Made by a program: the position numbers and the translations under genes
Notes under the pieces: generated by a model
Told to the model about the DNA's origin: nothing
What the model saw: only the letters and a program-made list of their open reading frames with translations
Databases searched by the model: none
Origin: Polyangiaceae bacterium
GTDB taxonomy: Bacteria > Myxococcota > Polyangia > Polyangiales > Polyangiaceae
Assembly (NCBI GenBank): GCA_025936205.1
Contig: JAICTU010000244.1
Location: 1-13,245, forward strand
Length of the DNA stretch: 13,245 nt
Direction of reading: 5' to 3'
In this document: one piece after another, positions 6,493 to 13,245 of the stretch
Layout: each line of letters opens with the position of its first letter
Numbering within the stretch: position 1 is the stretch's first letter

Positions 6493-8061
6493 GTGTCCGT
6501 GGTGCGCGGCTTCGCCGGAGTTTATCGCCATCTTCAGCGGAATCTTCACCATGCCCTGGCGCTGGTGTTGATGAGCATCGCGCATGCCAGCGCCGCCCTG
6601 GAGCCGCGCAGCCTGACCGAACCCGGTGTGCTGCAACAGCCGGCGCAGGTGACGAACGTGGTGGATGCCTTCGACGAGGGCAGCGGAGTCGATCTGCATT
6701 TCAGTCTCGGCTACCAGCACACCTGGAAGCGCGCGGGCATCTCGCGCGAGGCGCGCTCGTCGCTGTTTGGCTCGGGGCTGGGAGCGCTGGGCGCGGACAC
6801 GCTCGCGGCGAGCGGTGCAGCGCGCTTTCACGTCGCTGATTTTTCGGAGACCATCAACCGCTTGAACGTGCGCGCGGACCTGGGTTTGTATCACGATCTG
6901 GCGTTGATCGTGCGTTTGCCGGTGATCCTGTCGCGAAGCTCCACGCTCTCCGGCTCCGAGCTGCCGGGTGCTGCACTCGACGGTGCGCCGGGGGAGCCGC
7001 TCTTCAGCGTGCCCTTCAGCTCGCCGAACCGCAGCGGAGTGGAGTTTCTGGGCGTGGGTGTGGACTGGGGCATCCTCAATCAGTTCCGGGATTCCGCCCA
7101 GCCCACGCTGACGGTGGGCGCCGAGGGGCGGTTCTCCATCTCGGAGGCCATGCATGCGTGCGGCGAGAGCCGCGCCCCGAGCGACGGCGATGCCGGCGAA
7201 GTGCGCTGCGCGGACCCGTCCGACGTGAACCGCGACGGCACGAGCGGTCAGTTTCCGGTGGAGCTGGCGCCCGGGCGCATCGAGCCGCTGGAGGGCAATT
7301 TCCCGGCGGCTTCGCGCAAGGCAGGCGTGAGCCGCGGCACCACCGGGCTGGAGTTGCACGGGACCATCTCGCGGCGCTTCGCGCAGATCGAGCCGTACCT
7401 GGGGCTGGCTGTGCTGGTGGAGCTGCCGAAGGACGACAGCGACTTTGGCCCGGGCCGCTGGTGGAAAGAGGGCATTGGCACGCGCGCGGGGGTGAGCCTG
7501 GGCGCGGAGTTCATGCCCTGGGAGGTGGTGGAGCAGTTTCAGCGCTTGAGCGTGGATCTGCGCTTCACCGGGACGTACAGCGCCGCGGGGCGCGACTACT
7601 CCGAGTTGTTCGACGCGCTGGGCTCGAGCCGCGCGCCCTCGTTCCGGCGCCCGAGCTATGCCCGTTATCTGGCGAGCGCGGATGGGGCAGCCGTCCCCAG
7701 CGTGATCGATCCCGACTCGGAGCGCGTGTACCCGACGGGCATCACCAACGTGCAGGCGTACGGCGCCTACGCGCTGCGTCTGCTCGCTCGCTGGCAAGCG
7801 GGGCGCTACGTGCACTTCGACGTGGGCGGAGGCCTGGCGTTGACGCAGCGGCATGTGATCACCATGGGCTCGCCGTGCGACGCATCGCGTTCGGTGGCGG
7901 TCGAAGGTTCCGGGCCGTGCGTGACCCGAGAGCCCGAGCCGCGCTCGCTGGGCGCGCCGGACCCCAGTTACCGTCCAGAGATCGAGCAGCCGGGTCGCCG
8001 TTTCATCGTAGATACGGCCAGCACCATCGATGCCTGGCTGGGCGCGACGGTCATGTTCTGA
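6493..8061 (+). CDS. predicted outer-membrane beta-barrel protein
   Basis: About 522 residues. GTG 6493 was chosen because AGGGAAG lies about 9 bp upstream and because the first 35 residues then form a signal peptide: Arg-containing start, hydrophobic ALALVLMSIAHASA, and probable cleavage before ALEP. GTG 6499 or 6502 are equally possible; ATG 6571 would break the signal. The mature part has many short amphipathic strands (GVDLHFSLGYQHTW, ARFHVADFSETINRLNVRADLGLYHDLALIVRLPVIL, GLELHGTISRRFAQIEPYLGLAVLVEL, AYALRLLARWQAGRYVHFDVGGGLAL) and ends in Phe (DAWLGATVMF), the usual signal for outer-membrane insertion by the BAM complex. Two probable loops each contain a Cys pair (about residues 220-240 and 459-475). 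The DGDAGE..DPSDVNRDGT loop could bind calcium. It belongs to no transporter family that I recognise. The next gene follows after 41 bp, so an operon is likely. Confidence 0.87.
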   Translation: MSVVRGFAGVYRHLQRNLHHALALVLMSIAHASAALEPRSLTEPGVLQQPAQVTNVVDAFDEGSGVDLHFSLGYQHTWKRAGISREARSSLFGSGLGALGADTLAASGAARFHVADFSETINRLNVRADLGLYHDLALIVRLPVILSRSSTLSGSELPGAALDGAPGEPLFSVPFSSPNRSGVEFLGVGVDWGILNQFRDSAQPTLTVGAEGRFSISEAMHACGESRAPSDGDAGEVRCADPSDVNRDGTSGQFPVELAPGRIEPLEGNFPAASRKAGVSRGTTGLELHGTISRRFAQIEPYLGLAVLVELPKDDSDFGPGRWWKEGIGTRAGVSLGAEFMPWEVVEQFQRLSVDLRFTGTYSAAGRDYSELFDALGSSRAPSFRRPSYARYLASADGAAVPSVIDPDSERVYPTGITNVQAYGAYALRLLARWQAGRYVHFDVGGGLALTQRHVITMGSPCDASRSVAVEGSGPCVTREPEPRSLGAPDPSYRPEIEQPGRRFIVDTASTIDAWLGATVMF

Positions 8062-8102
8062 TTTGGTGACGCGCTGGCCCGTGGCCACTACTCTCGGCAG
8101 CC

Positions 8103-9497
8103 ATGAGATCGGCGCTCGGAAAACGTGGCGGGTTGCGGCTCGGGGTGTGCTGCCTCGTGTCCTGCTGGGCCGTCCCGGCGCTGGCGGGCCCGCGCGATGT
8201 GCGGCTGCTGCCGCCGCTGCTCGCGGCCGCGCAGGAGGCGCCCCCGCAAGTGCAGGGCGGGCCGCCGCGGGCCGGTGCTCTGCAGCTCGCGCCGTCGCCC
8301 GTGCCGCCGAATCTCGAACCCATCGCGCGCCGCCTGGAGGCGGCGCTGCACGATGCGCTGCTCGACTACGGGCTGAGCCCGCTGGCAGCGTTGCCGGACC
8401 CCGCCGCGCGCGACGAGGAGGGGCTGGTGGCACTGGCGCGCGACTGCTGGGTCGTCTCCCCCGAGATCGCTGCACAGGGCAATGACGTGCGCGTGCGGCT
8501 GAGCGTGGTGCCGCAGGGATCGTCGATCGTACTGGTGCGGGCGCAGAGCGTCGACCCCGCGCGCATCGAGGTGCGCAGCCTGGGCATGTTGCGCGAGCTG
8601 CTGGAACAGCCCGCATCATTGCCGCGCGAGGCCCCGTCCGCGAGCGAGCGGGAAGTGGACGCTGCGCTCAGCCTGCCGGTGCAGCCCGCGCGCTCGACCG
8701 GGCGCGTGGTACTGGCCCTGAACTCGGCGGCGCTCGGCGGTTACATCGGCTATTCGCTGCAGCGCGCCTCGGGCTCGAACGACGCGCGGCTCACGTATCC
8801 GCTGGCGGCGCTGGGGGCGGGCATCGGTGTCGGCGCGGCCATGGTCGTCGCGGACGAGTGGGACATCACGCTGGCGCGTGCCTGGTTTCTGGGTGCGGCC
8901 ATGCTCTGGCCGCCGGTCGGCATCTCGCTGGCGAGCACGCGCAAGGGACCGGATCGGCATCTGCAGAGCGTGATCGGCGCGGTGGGTGGCCTGACGCTGG
9001 CGACGGTGGGGCTCGCCTTCGGCGATGTCGATGACGGCGGCGCCGCCTTCACGCACTCGGGCGCGGTGTTCGGTTTGTTGCTCGGCGGTCTGGGCGAGAT
9101 GATCGTGCTCGGCGACGCGCAGGCCAAGCCCACGCGCGGCCTCGGCTACGGCGTCCTCGCGGGCGTGACGCTGGCGGGGGCGCTCGCGACGCAGATCCAT
9201 ACGCCTTCGCCGACCGACATGCTGTCGATCGATCTGAGCGCGTTGCTCGGCGGTCTCGCGGGCGCGGCGCTCGGCACTCCGCTCCTGGTCAGCCAGGACC
9301 CGAGCGAGCGGCGCGACCGCGTCTGGCTCACCGGAGTGGCCGTGGGCACCGTCGCAGGCGGCATCGTCGGCTACTACATCACGCGCCGCGACGACGCTCC
9401 GGCACAGCCCGGCACAGCGAGCGACGCACCCAGCGTGCGCTTCGCGCTGGGCAGCCCCGCGGCGCCACTCGGCTTCGCGATCGCGGGGGAGTGGTGA
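8103..9497 (+). CDS. exported envelope protein with Gly-rich hydrophobic segments, function unknown
   Basis: 464 residues from ATG 8103. The N-terminus is a signal peptide (basic start, hydrophobic LGVCCLVSCWAVPALA, AxA-type cleavage after residue 28); LVSC at 18-21 also fits a lipobox, but the hydrophobic core before it is short. Residues about 60-180 look like a soluble domain (LEPIARRLEAALHDALLDYG ... VRVRLSVVPQGSSIVLVRAQ), reminiscent of TolB-like or adventurous-gliding-type N-domains, but I cannot place it. From about 200 to 440 there are roughly ten Gly/Ala-rich hydrophobic segments with repeated GxxxG-like spacing (GVLAGVTLAGALATQI, LSALLGGLAGAALGTPLLV, VAVGTVAGGIVGYYITRRDD). They may be membrane helices or the strands of a small-residue barrel. 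The gene is 41 bp downstream of the barrel gene and its stop lies inside the start of the pseudouridine synthase gene, suggesting one transcript. Confidence 0.85.
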   Translation: MRSALGKRGGLRLGVCCLVSCWAVPALAGPRDVRLLPPLLAAAQEAPPQVQGGPPRAGALQLAPSPVPPNLEPIARRLEAALHDALLDYGLSPLAALPDPAARDEEGLVALARDCWVVSPEIAAQGNDVRVRLSVVPQGSSIVLVRAQSVDPARIEVRSLGMLRELLEQPASLPREAPSASEREVDAALSLPVQPARSTGRVVLALNSAALGGYIGYSLQRASGSNDARLTYPLAALGAGIGVGAAMVVADEWDITLARAWFLGAAMLWPPVGISLASTRKGPDRHLQSVIGAVGGLTLATVGLAFGDVDDGGAAFTHSGAVFGLLLGGLGEMIVLGDAQAKPTRGLGYGVLAGVTLAGALATQIHTPSPTDMLSIDLSALLGGLAGAALGTPLLVSQDPSERRDRVWLTGVAVGTVAGGIVGYYITRRDDAPAQPGTASDAPSVRFALGSPAAPLGFAIAGEW

Positions 9498-10438
9498 CGG
9501 CGCGCGATCCGCGCGAGCCGCTGCAGGTCTACGAGGTGCCGGCGCAGGCCGCGGGCGAGCGGCTCGACAAGTTCCTGGTGCAACAGCAGCCGGAGCTCGG
9601 GCGCCAGGGTGCGCGCTGGCTCAGCGAGCAGGGCCTGGTGCGCGTCGACGGCGCGCGCGCGGTGAAGTCGCGGCGCCTGCGCGCGGGCGAACGCGTGGAA
9701 CTGTTCGGCGAGTTTGGCGGCGCGCCTCCGCCCGAGCCGGACGCGGCGCTCGTGATCGCGCTGGAGCGCCCGGATCTGGTCGTGGTCGACAAGCCCGCGG
9801 GGCAGCCCAGCGCGCCGCTCGCGCCGGACGAACGCGGCAGCGTGGCGGGCGCGCTGCTCGGCCGCTATCCGGAGATGCGCGGCATCGGTTACCGCGCGCG
9901 CGAGCCCGGCCTGTTGCACCGGCTGGACACGCGCACCTCCGGGCTCCTGCTCGCGGCGCGCACCCCGGCGGCCTTCGACGTGCTGCGCGCCGCGCTCGGC
10001 GCCGAGCAGCTGCACAAGCGCTACCTCGCGATCGTGCCGAACGCCGTGCCCGACAGCGCGCTCTTCGCACAACCCCTGGCGCCGGATCCAGGGGGCTCGG
10101 GCCGTGTCGTCCTCGCGGCCCACCAGGATATGCCCGGTGCGCGCCCGTGCCGTTCGGCGCTGCGCACCCTGGAACGGCGCGGGCCGTGGGCACTGGTCGA
10201 GATCAACGCGTCGCGCGCCTACCGGCATCAAGTGCGCGTGCACCTGGCGGCCGCGGGCTGGCCGATCGCGGGCGACCTCGAGTATGGCGGCAGCCCGCTG
10301 CTCGAAGGCCGCCACGCGCTGCACGCCAGTCAGTTGAGCTTCGACGGCAGCGCGCAGGTGGCGGCGTTCAGCGTGCACAGCGCGCTGCCGGCGGAGTTGC
10401 GGGAGTTCTGGGAGAAAGAGCTCGACGTCAGCGCGTAG
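9491..10438 (+). CDS. RluA-family RNA pseudouridine synthase
   Basis: 315 residues from GTG 9491 (GTG 9494 is the next codon), overlapping the stop of the preceding gene by 7 bp. The enzyme converts uridine to pseudouridine in rRNA or tRNA in the cytoplasm. Residues about 24-75 form an S4 RNA-binding domain (ERLDKFLVQQQ ... RWLSEQGLVRVDGARAVKSRRLRAGERVELFG). The catalytic domain follows with DLVVVDKPAGQPSAP, then GLLHRLDTRTSGLLL, in which Asp146 is the expected catalytic aspartate, then LHKRYLAIV and ASRAYRHQVRVHLAAAGWPIAGDLEYGG, the equivalent of the usual TGRxHQIRVH..GxPIxGD segment. Domain content and order resemble RluD or RluC, but the target base cannot be told from sequence. It is probably co-transcribed with the envelope genes upstream, an unrelated function that may simply reflect gene order. 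It converges on the next gene with a gap of only 12 bp. Confidence 0.96.
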   Translation: MVTARDPREPLQVYEVPAQAAGERLDKFLVQQQPELGRQGARWLSEQGLVRVDGARAVKSRRLRAGERVELFGEFGGAPPPEPDAALVIALERPDLVVVDKPAGQPSAPLAPDERGSVAGALLGRYPEMRGIGYRAREPGLLHRLDTRTSGLLLAARTPAAFDVLRAALGAEQLHKRYLAIVPNAVPDSALFAQPLAPDPGGSGRVVLAAHQDMPGARPCRSALRTLERRGPWALVEINASRAYRHQVRVHLAAAGWPIAGDLEYGGSPLLEGRHALHASQLSFDGSAQVAAFSVHSALPAELREFWEKELDVSA

Positions 10439-10450
10439 CGTCGCTCCGGT

Positions 10451-11011
10451 TCACGGACAGGGGTGCGATTGCAGGTGGCAGGCGGGGTCGCAGAGGTGGC
10501 AGCTATCCACGGGCAGCGCCACGTCGCACTCTTCGCCCGCGTCGATCACGCCGTTGCCGCACGTCAGCTCGCAGCTGCTGGAGTCGAAGTGACAGATGCC
10601 GGGCATGCAGTGCAGGCTGCCGGAGGTGCCCGGCATGTACGCGCCACAGGTCATGCCGTTCAGATCCGCGCCGTCGCACTGCTCGCCCTCGTCGATCACG
10701 CCGTTGCCGCACGCCGGCTCGCACAGCAGGGAGTCGTAACGACAGATCACGGGGTCGCACTGGAGGTCACCCACCGTTCCGGGCATCCTCGTGCTGCACG
10801 TCATGCCGTTCAGATCCGCGCCGTCGCAGTCCTCGCCAGGGTCGATGACACCGTTGCCGCACGTGGGCTGACAGGCGCTGGTGTCGAAGCGACAGACACT
10901 GGCATCGCAGCTCAGGGCGCCGGAGGTCTCGTGCTCGAGCATGTCACAGGTCATGCCGTGAAGATCCGCGCCGTCGCAGTCCTCGCCCGGCTCGACGATG
11001 CCGTTGCCGCA
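10451..11011 (-). repeat. in-frame 150-bp (50-residue) repeats encoding Cys-rich modules
   Basis: The codons for CGNG start at 11011, 10861, 10711 and 10561, exactly 150 bp apart, each followed by [IV]..GE.CD and, in the first three, GADL.GMTC. Each full unit has six Cys; the fourth is shortened and diverged (VALPVDSCHLC). DNA identity is very high around 10650-10678 and 10800-10828 (encoding DGADLNGMTC), which points to recent internal duplication of units 2 and 3. Confidence 0.92.
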
Positions 11012-12457
11012 CTCCGCGTCGGGCTTGTAGGGGTCGCCGCCGCCCGCGCCCGCGCCGCCCGCGCCGCCGTATCCGCCCGGGTCGGGCTTTCCAGCGTATC
11101 CGCCGCCGCCGGGATCGCCGGCGCCGCCGTATCCGCCGGTGCCGGGACCGGCGCCGCCGTATCCACCGGTGCTGCCATCGGGCCGCACCGCGACGCCTAC
11201 ACCCGAGCCAAAGCTCTGCCAGCCATTCCAGGTGATTTCCTTGGTGCGGACTGCCGTGTCAGACCCAGTCTCGAAGTACTCCACCTTGGCGCTGCCGGAG
11301 CCCATGAAGCCGAACGACTCCAAATCTCCATGGCCGGTGTGCTTCGATGTGAACTCCTGGACCCCTTTTTCCCAATCGTAGGGCGTGATGTCCCAGTCGA
11401 GCGAGATCGAGTTCGCTCCGAACCACCAGATGCTGCTGGGGTTCATGGGATCATTGGACGAGTGGTTCGTGATCCGGATCTTGACCGCCGTGGTGTCCGG
11501 CAAGTCGACGGCAAAGCCCAGCGCCGGGAACGAGGGGCTGTAGTCGAAGCGCGCCATCCCGGGATCGAGCAGGTTCGGTCGCCCTTTGCCGATCGGGTAG
11601 ACGATGCCGCCCCCGGTGTAGACGTAGGGCGCCTGGTCAGCAAACTGCTTCACCTGGCTGGTCAGATCGGGCACCGCCGCATCCACACCCAGCGTCTCGA
11701 AGCGCTTGGACAGGTTGTCCCGCGCGTTCGCCAGGTCCACCGTGGTCGCGCCGGCCATCAGCGCAGAGCCGTTGTCGGGGTCATCCAGCGTGCCATCGTT
11801 GCGCAGATCGCTCTGAATGTTGGAGAGCAGCTCCGACAGCTCCGCCACGGTGCGCGTGCCTTGCAGCATCACGGAGATGGCGAACAGGGCCGCGTTGGCA
11901 TCGCCCGCCTTGGAGATGTCGAGGTCCTCGGCCGATCCGATCGCGCCCGGGTCGAGCTGGAACATCTCGAGCACCTCGCGGTGTGCGCGTTCCTTCGCGG
12001 CAGCGAAGCCGACGCCCTCGTCCGCGACCAGGTGCTCGATGCGCGCCGCCTCCAGGTGGCCGAGCAGGTTGATGTTGCCCGTGGAGCGCTGTGAGAGATC
12101 CACGTAGCTGAAGATCGAGAGCGGGCTCGAGGAGAGCTGGCCGCGCACCTCGTCGAAGTAGAAGCCGTTGACCTCAACGCGCGCATACGGCGTGCTGAGC
12201 TGTACGCCGCGCACGGAGTAGGCGCCGCCGTCGTCGCTCATGGTGGTGCTGAAGGTACGCCCCGTCTGCACCAGACTGGCGTCGAGCTCGGAGATGGAGA
12301 TCTGAGTGCCGTTGCTGAACGGACCTTTTTGAGCGCTGCCGCTCACGTCCGTCTTGACCGGCGCCCCCGCTGCCGGCCCGCTCGCGGTGGGTGCACCACA
12401 AGCAGTCAAAGCCCAAACCACACCCAACGCCCGCCCGTACCCGTACGCTCTTCTCAT
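10451..12457 (-). CDS. modular surface lipoprotein with four Myxococcus-type Cys-rich repeats
   Basis: 668 residues from ATG 12457, with AGGA about 10 bp upstream. The signal peptide ends in lipobox LTAC (Cys20), so it is lipid-anchored. Residues about 33-150 begin with VSGSAQKGPFSNGTQISISELDASLVQTGRTFSTTMSD, an Ig-like or carboxypeptidase-regulatory-like module seen near the N-terminus of many large bacterial surface lipoproteins. Residues about 150-300 are helical (EHLVADEGVGFAAAKERAHREVLEMFQL). Residues about 330-420 form a beta-rich module with Trp/Phe (SSIWWFGANSISLDWDITPYDWEKG). A Gly/Tyr/Pro linker of GGYGGAG type (about 425-475) leads to four Cys-rich repeats (483-668) of the myxobacterial disulphide-repeat/DUF4215 kind. 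The protein is likely extracellular and disulphide-stabilised; adhesion or matrix binding is inference. The last repeat is shortened. The long plus-strand frame over this gene is a shadow. Confidence 0.94.
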   Translation of the reverse strand: MRRAYGYGRALGVVWALTACGAPTASGPAAGAPVKTDVSGSAQKGPFSNGTQISISELDASLVQTGRTFSTTMSDDGGAYSVRGVQLSTPYARVEVNGFYFDEVRGQLSSSPLSIFSYVDLSQRSTGNINLLGHLEAARIEHLVADEGVGFAAAKERAHREVLEMFQLDPGAIGSAEDLDISKAGDANAALFAISVMLQGTRTVAELSELLSNIQSDLRNDGTLDDPDNGSALMAGATTVDLANARDNLSKRFETLGVDAAVPDLTSQVKQFADQAPYVYTGGGIVYPIGKGRPNLLDPGMARFDYSPSFPALGFAVDLPDTTAVKIRITNHSSNDPMNPSSIWWFGANSISLDWDITPYDWEKGVQEFTSKHTGHGDLESFGFMGSGSAKVEYFETGSDTAVRTKEITWNGWQSFGSGVGVAVRPDGSTGGYGGAGPGTGGYGGAGDPGGGGYAGKPDPGGYGGAGGAGAGGGDPYKPDAECGNGIVEPGEDCDGADLHGMTCDMLEHETSGALSCDASVCRFDTSACQPTCGNGVIDPGEDCDGADLNGMTCSTRMPGTVGDLQCDPVICRYDSLLCEPACGNGVIDEGEQCDGADLNGMTCGAYMPGTSGSLHCMPGICHFDSSSCELTCGNGVIDAGEECDVALPVDSCHLCDPACHLQSHPCP

Positions 12458-12477
12458 CCCACCGAATTCCTGCTGGA

Positions 12478-12571
12478 GGTTTTCACCCGGAACGGCGGGG
12501 TGAGAGTCAGCGCGAGGAAGTGCTCCGCAACGGTTTTCACCCCTCGAGGTGCCTGTCTGCACCTGCAGACA
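12478..12571 (-). promoter_or_regulatory. lipoprotein upstream region with overlapping palindromes and a direct repeat
   Basis: The 129-bp gap between the TPR gene stop (12587) and the lipoprotein start (12457) contains TGTCTGCA-CC-TGCAGACA (12554-12571), a perfect 8-bp inverted repeat. It overlaps a second one, AGGTGC-N6-GCACCT (12547-12552/12559-12564), and the palindrome CCTCGAGG (12542-12549). GGTTTTCACCC occurs at 12478-12488 and again at 12532-12542, 54 bp apart. The inverted repeats could end transcription of the TPR gene or act as operators for the lipoprotein gene; no T-run follows. Confidence 0.4.
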
Positions 12572-12586
12572 CCCGCTGTGAAGCGG

Positions 12587-13245
12587 TCAGGGGCGCCCGC
12601 TCGAGCTCGAGACGTCGCTGCGCGAAGCGTCGCCGTCCAGCTCCAGGTGGCTCGCTTTGAGGAACTGCGCCCGTTCCGTCGGGTCCCCGATCTGTCCCGC
12701 GATGGCCTCGATCCCGCGAACGGCGCGCTCGAACGCGGCGCGCGCGGCGTCGGGCTGGTTGCGCAGTTGCGCGACGCGCCCGAGGCTGGCCTCCAGCTTC
12801 CAGGCGATCAGCGGGATCGGGAATTCGACCAGCCCTGCGAGAGCCTGCTCGAGCAGGCTGGAGGCCGCCTCCAGCTCGCCCCGCTCGACCGCGACTTCGG
12901 CCAAAATGCGGCGGATCAGCGCCTGTAGTTTGACGGAGCCGTAGTGTAAGGCGAGCTCGAGCGCGCCGAGAGCCTGCTCGTGTGCCGTGCCGAGCTCGCC
13001 AGCGCACAGCGCCCGCTGGGCGCGATAGGCCGAGAGCCGCAAGCGTTGGGCCCAGTGCCACCAGGGGACGCGCGTGGTCCAGAGCTCCGCCAGCCCGTAG
13101 GCGGTCTCCGCGACCGGGCTGGGCGCGCGCCGCTGCTCGCGCCGGGCACACAGCACGACGTTGACCTCCGCCTCGAACAGTGGATACAGCGTGCCAAGGA
13201 TGCCGCGTGAAGCCGGGCTGTTGGCGTCGGCGGGCAGCTCCAGCG
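12587..13245 (-). CDS. C-terminal helical-repeat (TPR-like) region of a signalling protein, partial (5' end off the window)
   Basis: The minus-strand frame is open from the right edge to TGA at 12587, giving 219 residues with no clear start inside the window, so the gene begins upstream. The sequence is a run of helix pairs typical of TPR domains: RAQRALCAGELGTAHEQALGALELALHYG, LIRRILAEVAVERGELEAASSLLEQALAGL, EASLGRVAQLRNQPDAARAAFERAVRGIEAIAGQI, then DPTERAQFLKASHLEL and a Ser-rich tail. This ending (a helix with IA..I.DP..R..FL) is common at the C-terminus of large myxobacterial proteins that join a Ser/Thr kinase or an AAA/NACHT-like ATPase to TPRs; the N-terminal domains cannot be seen, so that identity is inference. 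The downstream lipoprotein gene is in the same direction after 129 bp but has its own regulatory-looking region. Confidence 0.82.
   Translation of the reverse strand, partial: LELPADANSPASRGILGTLYPLFEAEVNVVLCARREQRRAPSPVAETAYGLAELWTTRVPWWHWAQRLRLSAYRAQRALCAGELGTAHEQALGALELALHYGSVKLQALIRRILAEVAVERGELEAASSLLEQALAGLVEFPIPLIAWKLEASLGRVAQLRNQPDAARAAFERAVRGIEAIAGQIGDPTERAQFLKASHLELDGDASRSDVSSSSGRP

Noticed and set aside
6388..8619. Upstream part of the 884-codon minus-strand frame
   Set aside because: Only the last ~140 codons (below 6387) have protein-like sequence; the rest is antisense to the barrel and envelope genes.
10463..12094. 543-codon plus-strand open frame
   Set aside because: Antisense to the lipoprotein gene; its Val/Ala/His-rich repeats merely mirror the Cys-rich repeats.

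Overview
The window looks like chromosome of a high-GC myxobacterium, probably of the order Polyangiales (Sorangium-type). The reasons are the roughly 70% GC coding DNA with G/C in third codon positions, a lipoprotein carrying four Myxococcus-type cysteine-rich repeats (CGNG..[DE]PGE.CDG), a Ser/Thr phosphatase fused to a cyclic-nucleotide-binding domain, a C-terminal TPR segment of the kind found on large myxobacterial signalling ATPases, and several lineage-specific secreted proteins. No rRNA, tRNA, IS element, phage gene or CRISPR array was seen.

Layout. (a) 1-1502, minus: a protein running off the left edge, with a GspE/PilB-type N-terminal (MSHEN) domain, a GAF-like domain and a low-complexity tail. 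(b) 1503-3482: about 2 kb of lower GC, mostly without convincing genes. It holds palindromes, a hairpin with a GNRA-type loop, two short-unit tandem repeats (5 x 16 bp and 4 x 15/17 bp) and one probable small gene (2845-3309) between the repeats. (c) 3483-5893, plus: PP2C phosphatase-cNMP fusion, overlapping by 4 bp a FecR-like lipoprotein gene. (d) 5965-6387, minus: a small SpoIIAA/STAS-like protein, convergent with (c) across a long hairpin and divergent from (e). (e) 6493-10438, plus: a predicted outer-membrane beta-barrel protein, a secreted or envelope protein with many Gly-rich hydrophobic segments, and an RluA-family pseudouridine synthase whose start overlaps the preceding stop. (f) 10451-12457, minus: a large modular cell-surface lipoprotein. 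(g) 12587 to the right edge, minus: the C-terminal end of a helical-repeat (TPR-like) signalling protein.

The main themes are signal transduction (phosphatase with a cyclic-nucleotide sensor, GAF and MSHEN input domains, TPR protein) and envelope or surface proteins (two lipoproteins, one barrel, one multi-pass-like protein). The phosphatase and FecR-like lipoprotein are translationally coupled and may form a functional pair. No complete multi-gene system of a new kind is evident. The least explained parts are the gene-poor region with its two minisatellites, the orphan gene between them, and the coupled phosphatase-lipoprotein pair.
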